Below are positions 59,580 through 64,000 of a stretch of 64,000 nt of DNA, one piece after another. How positions within the stretch are numbered: the first letter of the stretch is position 1; every line of letters starts with the position of its first letter. Below the pieces are notes generated by a model. It saw only the letters and a program-made list of their open reading frames with translations, ran no database searches and was not told the DNA's origin. This stretch comes from Kitasatospora azatica KCTC 9699. Lineage in GTDB: Bacteria; Actinomycetota; Actinomycetes; Streptomycetales; Streptomycetaceae. The stretch lies in NCBI RefSeq assembly GCF_000744785.1, contig NZ_JQMO01000002.1, positions 868,001 through 932,000 on the forward strand, in the 5' to 3' direction. Both the position numbers and the translations under genes were made by a program.

Positions 59580-60728
59580 GTGAACTCGACCACCCCGCTG
59601 CCGCTCGACGGCGTCACCGTCGTCTCGCTCGAGCAGGCGGTCGCCGCACCGTTCGCCACCCGGCAGTTGGCGGACCTCGGGGCACGGGTGATCAAGATCG
59701 AACGTCCCGGAGGTGACTTCGCGCGGGAGTACGACCGGGCCGTGAAGGGCCAGTCGGCGTACTTCGTCTGGTGCAACCGGGGGAAGGAGAGCGTGGTCCT
59801 CGACCTCAAGGAGGAAGGCGACCGGGCGCTCTTCGAGCGGATCCTGGCGACCGCCGACGTCTTCGTGCAGAACCTGGCGCCGGGCGCGGCGGAGCGGCTC
59901 GGGCTCGGGGCGGACGCCCTGCGGGAGCGGTACCCGCGGCTGATCGTCTGCGGCATCTCCGGGTACGGCGAGGCCGGGCCGTACCGCGACAAGAAGGCCT
60001 TCGACCTGCTGGTGCAGTGCGAGACCGGGCTCGTCTCGCTCACCGGAACCCCGCAGACCCCCGCCCGGGCCGGCGTGTCGATCGCGGACGTGGCCGCCGC
60101 GATGTACGCGTACACCGGCGTACTGACCGCCCTGTACGAACGGGAACGGACCGGCCTGGGCAACGCCTTCGACGTGGCGATGCTGGACGCGCTCGGCGAG
60201 TGGCTGGGCCAGCCGCTGTACCACGACCGCTACGCCGCGGCGCCGCTCAGCCGCAGCGGCGCCCGGCACCCCTCGATCGCGCCCTACGGCCACTACCGGG
60301 CCGACGACGGGGCCGAGGTGTTCCTCTGCGTACAGAGCGACCGGGACTGGGTCGCGCTCTGCGAGAAGGTGCTCCAGCGGCCGGAGTTGACCCGGGACCC
60401 GCGATTCGCCGACAACCCGCTGCGCCACCGCAACGACGCCGAGCTGACGGTGATCCTGGAACAGCACTTCGCCTCCGCCACCGGCGACGAACTGATCGCC
60501 CTGCTGGACGCCGCCGGGATCGCCAACGCCCGGCTGCGCAGCGTCGGCGAGTTCGCCGAGCACCCGCAGCTGGCGGCCCGCGACCGCTGGCGCACCTTCG
60601 ACTCCCCCGCCGGCCCACTCGACGGCCTGCTCCCCCCGGTGACGGTGCACGGCCGCGAGGCCCGGATGGGCGCCGTCCCCGCCCTGGGCGAGCACACGGC
60701 GGCGGTGCGGGCGGAGTTCGGCGGGTAG
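59580..60728 (+). CDS. CaiB/BaiF-family (class III) CoA-transferase
   Basis: 382 residues, GTG start. Class III fold: LDGVTVVSLEQAVAAPFATRQLADLGARVIKIERPGGDFAREYD, catalytic Asp in KKAFDLLVQCETGL, then HPSIAPYGHYRADDGAEVFLCVQ and the small C-terminal domain. Moves CoA between organic acids (formyl-CoA, succinyl-CoA type donors). No neighbour identifies the acceptor. Confidence 0.92.
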   Translation: MNSTTPLPLDGVTVVSLEQAVAAPFATRQLADLGARVIKIERPGGDFAREYDRAVKGQSAYFVWCNRGKESVVLDLKEEGDRALFERILATADVFVQNLAPGAAERLGLGADALRERYPRLIVCGISGYGEAGPYRDKKAFDLLVQCETGLVSLTGTPQTPARAGVSIADVAAAMYAYTGVLTALYERERTGLGNAFDVAMLDALGEWLGQPLYHDRYAAAPLSRSGARHPSIAPYGHYRADDGAEVFLCVQSDRDWVALCEKVLQRPELTRDPRFADNPLRHRNDAELTVILEQHFASATGDELIALLDAAGIANARLRSVGEFAEHPQLAARDRWRTFDSPAGPLDGLLPPVTVHGREARMGAVPALGEHTAAVRAEFGG

Positions 60729-60752
60729 GGCCTTCTCCGGGGTGTCCGAGCC

Positions 60753-60794
60753 CCCTCGGACTCAGCCCCTCGGACTCAGCCCCTCGGGCTCAGC
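60753..60794. repeat. Three-copy 14-bp repeat at the membrane-protein stop
   Basis: CCCTCGGACTCAGC at 60753-60766 and 60767-60780, and with one change at 60781-60794. The innermost copy contains the stop codon of the following minus-strand gene; the other two extend past it. Confidence 0.92.
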
Positions 60795-61542
60795 TGCGGG
60801 GCGCGCGGCGGCCGGCCAGGTGGGCCAGGCGGGCGGCCAGCAGCAGGAACACGGCGGGGATGGCCAGGTTGAGCAGCTGGCGGATGCCGGCCGGGTCGTT
60901 GATCTCGCTGATCGGCAGGCCGAGTTGGTGCAGCAGGTGCAGCGAGTCGTAGGTGGCGAAGAGGTAGCCGAGCGCGGCGTTGGCGAGGGCGAAGACGCCC
61001 AGCGGCAGGCTGCGTTCGGCCACGGCCAGGGCGAGCAGGGTCGCCGCGATGACGATCAGCGGGGTGGCGCCGTTGAAGACCAGCAGGTAGGCGGACTCGG
61101 CCCAGGCCGTCGGCGAGTGGAAGCCGCTCCAGTGCGACCGGGTGAGCAGCACGGTGATGGCCGCGAGGCCGAGGGCCACGGCCAGCGGCGCGAGGATCCG
61201 TACCGTGGCGGCGGCTCGGCGGTACCACCAGAGCAGCGCACCGGTCCCCACGGCCAGGGCGAGCAGCCAGTACAGGCGGAGCCAGGCCGGGTGGGCGAGG
61301 TCGTAGGCGCCGAGGACCCCCTGGGGCGAGCCGATCTCCACCGAGCAGGAGGACATGCCGTCGATGCTGGTCACCGGAGGCGAGCAGGAACGGCCGGTGG
61401 TCCGGTACAGCGGCAGCGCGAGCGCGAGCAGAACGCCGCAGGTGAGCAGCGCGAACCAGTAGCGCTGGGCGGGCGGGGCCTGCCGGTGTCGCTGCTTAGG
61501 TCGTCCCTGGTTCGGTCTCGGTCTGCCGGTGCTACCGCTCAT
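60790..61542 (-). CDS. Integral membrane protein (DUF998-like)
   Basis: 250 residues from ATG 61542 (GAGGGCGG upstream). A basic N-terminus (GRPRPNQGRPKQRHRQAPPA) precedes about six to seven hydrophobic helices (YWFALLTCGVLLALALPLY, LRLYWLLALAVGTGALLWW, ILAPLAVALGLAAITVLL...). An external loop holds several Cys (GRSCSPPVTSIDGMSSCSVE). Function unknown. The upstream open frame reads repeat sequence and is rejected. Confidence 0.78.
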   Translation of the reverse strand: MSGSTGRPRPNQGRPKQRHRQAPPAQRYWFALLTCGVLLALALPLYRTTGRSCSPPVTSIDGMSSCSVEIGSPQGVLGAYDLAHPAWLRLYWLLALAVGTGALLWWYRRAAATVRILAPLAVALGLAAITVLLTRSHWSGFHSPTAWAESAYLLVFNGATPLIVIAATLLALAVAERSLPLGVFALANAALGYLFATYDSLHLLHQLGLPISEINDPAGIRQLLNLAIPAVFLLLAARLAHLAGRRAPRS

Positions 61543-61619
61543 GCTGCCGCCCTCGTCAGGGCCCCGGCGCCGGTGGGCCGGGTGCGTGAGCGGCCAGTAT
61601 CCCCGCGCGGGGCCACCAC

Positions 61620-61702
61620 GAACAGGGGTTCGCATGGACCGGGATCCGCACGGGCCGGGATCCGCACGGACCGGGATCCGCACGGACCAGGGTTTGTACG
61701 GA
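61620..61702. repeat. Five-copy 16-bp tandem array
   Basis: Unit GGACCGGGATCCGCAC, period 16: three near-perfect copies at 61636-61683, flanked by diverged copies at 61620-61635 and 61684-61699. It lies between the start of the membrane-protein gene and the terminator of the reductase gene. Confidence 0.88.
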
Positions 61703-61727
61703 CCGGGTCCACGGAGCGTGGACCCGG
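61703..61727 (-). terminator. Terminator hairpin after the reductase gene
   Basis: CCGGGTCCAC (61703-61712), loop GGAGC, GTGGACCCGG (61718-61727): perfect ten-base stem, 39 bases past the stop. Confidence 0.85.
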
Positions 61728-61765
61728 CCCGGTCCGGCGGCCCGGCAGCCCGGCGGGTCGGTGAC

Positions 61766-62425
61766 TCAGTCGCGGTGGGCCGCTCCGTGCTCCGGGCCGG
61801 CCTCGGCGAGGGCCTTGGTGACGGCCTCGACGCCGGCCCGCAGGCCGTAGACCGGGGTGCCGGGCTCCTGGCGCCAGGAGTTGGCGATGGATCCGGCGTC
61901 CACGGTGTCGAAGCCGAGCTCCTCGATCAGGGCGCGGACCTTCTGCTTGGCCGCCGCGTCGTCGCCGGAGACCGGGAGGGCCATCCGGTCGGGGTCGCCG
62001 GCCGGGAGCGGGCGGTCGAGGATGTCCTGGGCGTAGGTGCCGTTGAAGGCCTTCACCACCTGGTGGCCGATCTGCTGCTCGGTCCAGGCGCTCTCGGTCA
62101 GCCCCTCCTCGATCGCGGCGATCCGGCCGTCGCGCTCCTTGGGGTAGTAGTTGCCGGTGTCGATCACGGCGAGGCCCTCGGCGGCGCCGTCGAACAGGCC
62201 GGACGGCAGGTCGGGGACGTTCTTCAGCGGGACGGTGACGACCACGATCTCCGCGCCGTTGGCCGCCTCGGCCACCGTGACGGGCGTGGCGCCGGTCTCC
62301 TCGGCGAGCGCGGTGAGGGTCTGCGGGCCGCGCGAGTTGGCCACCGACACCTGGTGGCCGAGCGCGGTGAGGCGCCGGGTCAGGTTGCCACCGATGTTGC
62401 CCGCGCCGATGATGCCGATCTTCAT
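61766..62425 (-). CDS. NADPH-dependent F420 reductase-like oxidoreductase
   Basis: 219 residues from ATG 62425 with GGAGGG upstream; the longer frame to 62587 is rejected. Rossmann start MKIGIIGAGNIGGNLTRRLT, NADPH-phosphate site VANSRGPQTL, VVVTVPLKNVPDLP, VIDTGNYYP, HQVVKAFNGTYAQDIL and the C-terminal LIEELGFDTVDAGSI. This is the small F420:NADP oxidoreductase/YbaR-like family; F420 use itself cannot be confirmed from motifs. Confidence 0.85.
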   Translation of the reverse strand: MKIGIIGAGNIGGNLTRRLTALGHQVSVANSRGPQTLTALAEETGATPVTVAEAANGAEIVVVTVPLKNVPDLPSGLFDGAAEGLAVIDTGNYYPKERDGRIAAIEEGLTESAWTEQQIGHQVVKAFNGTYAQDILDRPLPAGDPDRMALPVSGDDAAAKQKVRALIEELGFDTVDAGSIANSWRQEPGTPVYGLRAGVEAVTKALAEAGPEHGAAHRD

Positions 62426-62552
62426 GGTGCTGTTCCCTCCGAGGTGCTGACGATCAGTAGCTTCATCAGGCACGCAACAGCAGCATCGCGGTAGGTATTT
62501 CCACGATCGACCTGGATCCGCCGTTCGGGTGGTGCGGCAAGCGGGTGACCGC

Positions 62553-62909
62553 TCACGGCCTGGCCAGCCGGCGTTCGCCTCCGGCACCGGGTGTGTAGGG
62601 CAGGTCGTAGTGCTGGAAGATGGCCGCCTCGTTCTCGGCCGGCAGGATGTCGTCGGTGCCGATCGCGGGGCCGCTCTTCACCTGCGACTTCCGGTACGCC
62701 ACCTTGACGTACCCGGGGCCCACCGTCGCGCCGTCCAGCGGCACGAAGACCAGCCGCCGGCGGCCCGGCAGGCCGATCTGCACGGTGGCCATGCTCGGCT
62801 GGTCGGTGGCGGTGTCGACGTAGATCGCCTCCAGGGTGCCGATCTTGCGTCCCGCCGAGTCCACCACGGTCTGCATCCGCCATTCGCGGATGTCCCTGAT
62901 CCCGATCAT
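62553..62909 (-). CDS. PRC-barrel domain protein
   Basis: 118 residues from ATG 62909. PRC barrel: REWRMQTVVDSAGRKIGTLEAIYVDTATDQPSMATVQI, then RRLVFVPLDGATVGPGYVKVAY. The tail GDDILPAENEAAIFQHYDLPY is typical of actinobacterial stress-associated PRC proteins. The start overlaps the phosphatase stop by four bases (ATGA), so they are coupled. Confidence 0.9.
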   Translation of the reverse strand: MIGIRDIREWRMQTVVDSAGRKIGTLEAIYVDTATDQPSMATVQIGLPGRRRLVFVPLDGATVGPGYVKVAYRKSQVKSGPAIGTDDILPAENEAAIFQHYDLPYTPGAGGERRLARP

Positions 62910-64000
62910 CGTGTGCTCCGTTCGAATCGACGAGCACCGCCGAAGGCGGTGGTGGCGGCGGTGCGGAAGGCGGCCGGCTGCCACTCGACCAGCATGATCG
63001 TCGCGTCGTCGGCCAGTGGGCCGCCCCGGTGCGTCAGCAGCTCACCGACCAGGGCCCGCAGGGCCTGGGCGGGCGCGGCGCCGTCGGCCGTCGCCCGGAT
63101 CACCGACTCGGCCAGGCGGTCCTCGCCGAACCGCGACCGCCCGGCGCCCGCCGCCTCGACCACCCCGTCGGTGTGGATCAGCAGCCGGTCCCCGGGGTCG
63201 AGCGAGATCGCGTGCACCGCCCGGGTCAGCTCGGTCAGCCCGGTCACCCCGAGTGGCGGCTCGGCGGGGCGACTCAGTGCGTCGGCGACCAGCTGCTGCC
63301 GCCGGATCAGCAGCGGCGGCGGGTGCCCGCAGTTCGACCAGTGCAGCAGGCCGCTCGGCAGGTCCAGCCGGAGGAAGACGCCGGTCGCGAACCGGTCCGG
63401 GAACCAGCGGGTCAGCGCCAGGTCGGTGGTGCGGACCAGCTCGGGCAGCTCGGCGCCGTTGCGCCGGGCGTTGCGGCAGGCCGCCAGGGCGACGGCGGCG
63501 GTCAGGCCGGCGGTCAGGTCGTGCCCCATCGCGTCGAGGACGGCCGCGTGCAGCACCTCGGCGGCCACCGAGTGCTCGAAGGCATCGCCGCCGAGCTCCT
63601 GGGCCGGCTCCAGGACGGCGGTGGACAGCACCTGGGAGTTGTAGACGGTGCCGGGGGGCAGCAGGGCGCGCAGCAGCTCGGCGGGCAGCGCCAGGGTGTC
63701 GCGCCCGGCGGCGAGCACCATGGCGAGCAGCGCGGCGACCAGCTGGCAGCGGCGCAGCCCGGTGCGGTCCAGGGCGGCGGTGCGCACCCCGAACACGCCG
63801 AGCCGTTCCTCGCCGTGCAGCAGCGGGAACCAGGCGAACACCGTGCCCTGGGCGTCCGCCTCGGTGGTCTGCACCGCGCCGGTCAGCAGGGCCGAGCCGG
63901 CCAGGGTGCCGTCGATCGGCAGCTCGGCGTCGCCGGTGATCGGGCGCAGCCGGCCCTGCGGGAGGTCGGCCAGGTAGACGGTGCCGGCCCCGATCCCGAG
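62906..64000 (-). CDS. PP2C/SpoIIE-type phosphatase with GAF-like N-terminus, 3' part (5' end outside window)
   Basis: About 365 codons to the window edge; the frame is open at 64000. Residues near the edge (GIGAGTVYLADLPQGRLRP ... GTVFAWFPLLHGEERLGVF) look like a GAF-type sensor. The C-terminal 240 residues are a SpoIIE PP2C: metal sites in LGGDAFEH, VLDAMGHDLTAG, LLIHTDGVVEA and PLADDATIMLVEW, with HWSNCGHPPPLLI. Dephosphorylates Ser/Thr of anti-anti-sigma factors and thereby controls stress sigma factors. Partner genes are outside the window. Confidence 0.9.
   Translation of the reverse strand, partial: LGIGAGTVYLADLPQGRLRPITGDAELPIDGTLAGSALLTGAVQTTEADAQGTVFAWFPLLHGEERLGVFGVRTAALDRTGLRRCQLVAALLAMVLAAGRDTLALPAELLRALLPPGTVYNSQVLSTAVLEPAQELGGDAFEHSVAAEVLHAAVLDAMGHDLTAGLTAAVALAACRNARRNGAELPELVRTTDLALTRWFPDRFATGVFLRLDLPSGLLHWSNCGHPPPLLIRRQQLVADALSRPAEPPLGVTGLTELTRAVHAISLDPGDRLLIHTDGVVEAAGAGRSRFGEDRLAESVIRATADGAAPAQALRALVGELLTHRGGPLADDATIMLVEWQPAAFRTAATTAFGGARRFERSTR

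Overview
The window is very GC-rich actinobacterial DNA. Twin-arginine and lipobox signals, GTG starts, many 4-base stop/start overlaps and the gene content (protocatechuate operon beside an IclR regulator, two sugar ABC operons each facing a LacI repressor, many secreted glycoside hydrolases with ricin-type or Pro/Thr-linked modules, an SCO2400-like protein) point to Streptomycetaceae (Streptomyces, Kitasatospora or Streptacidiphilus). The species cannot be fixed from sequence alone. No rRNA, tRNA or CRISPR array was seen.

Layout. 0-6.8 kb: protocatechuate/beta-ketoadipate operon pcaI-J-(F)-H-G-B-D on the minus strand, with a divergent tandem-IclR regulator; pcaF is reduced to a 69-codon internal-deletion remnant. 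6.9-15.9 kb: fructan/fructose locus. One minus-strand operon encodes binding protein, permease, ATPase, aldose-1-epimerase and secreted GH32 levanase; a divergent LacI repressor and PfkB sugar kinase complete it. 16-19.5 kb: MFS transporter, glycerophosphodiesterase and a polytopic membrane protein. 19.5-23.8 kb: a small conflict-like module: an EACC1-type protein coupled to a caspase fused to a DnaJ zinc-finger/C-terminal region, two membrane helices and a PH-like tail. Two small unknown genes and a VWA protein lie beside it. 23.9-32.5 kb: accessory genes (LysR/EamA, MarR/membrane protein with a shared operator, Nudix, a deletion junction between two truncated genes, HxlR/NmrA pair, a barstar-domain protein, a RibD/DHFR-like reductase). 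32.6-36.3 kb: radical SAM enzyme carrying a MITE-like insertion that is translated in frame, an aminotransferase-like protein coupled to it, and a MurE-like ligase. 36.8-45.8 kb: YjbR protein, LLM flavin oxidoreductase, Tat-exported phospholipase C, DeoR regulator, GH27 alpha-galactosidase, receptor Ser/Thr kinase. 45.85-46.9 kb: a gene graveyard of three truncated genes. 47.3-51.8 kb: second sugar ABC operon with LacI repressor and perfect GGTAACGTTACC operators. 52-58.2 kb: SCO2400-like protein and a beta-glucan set (two GH16, one GH3). 58.5-64 kb: aldo/keto reductase, CaiB/BaiF CoA-transferase, membrane protein, F420-type reductase, PRC-barrel protein and a SpoIIE-type phosphatase running off the end.

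Functionally the window is dominated by plant- and fungal-biomass use: aromatic acids (pca), fructans, alpha-galactosides and beta-glucans, each with a local regulator. Two cross-cutting oddities are short tandem duplications (13-27 bp) concentrated just past stop codons, and gene pairs truncated at shared deletion junctions. The strongest candidate for an undescribed system is the EACC1 plus caspase-DnaJ-membrane pair at 19.5-21.7 kb.
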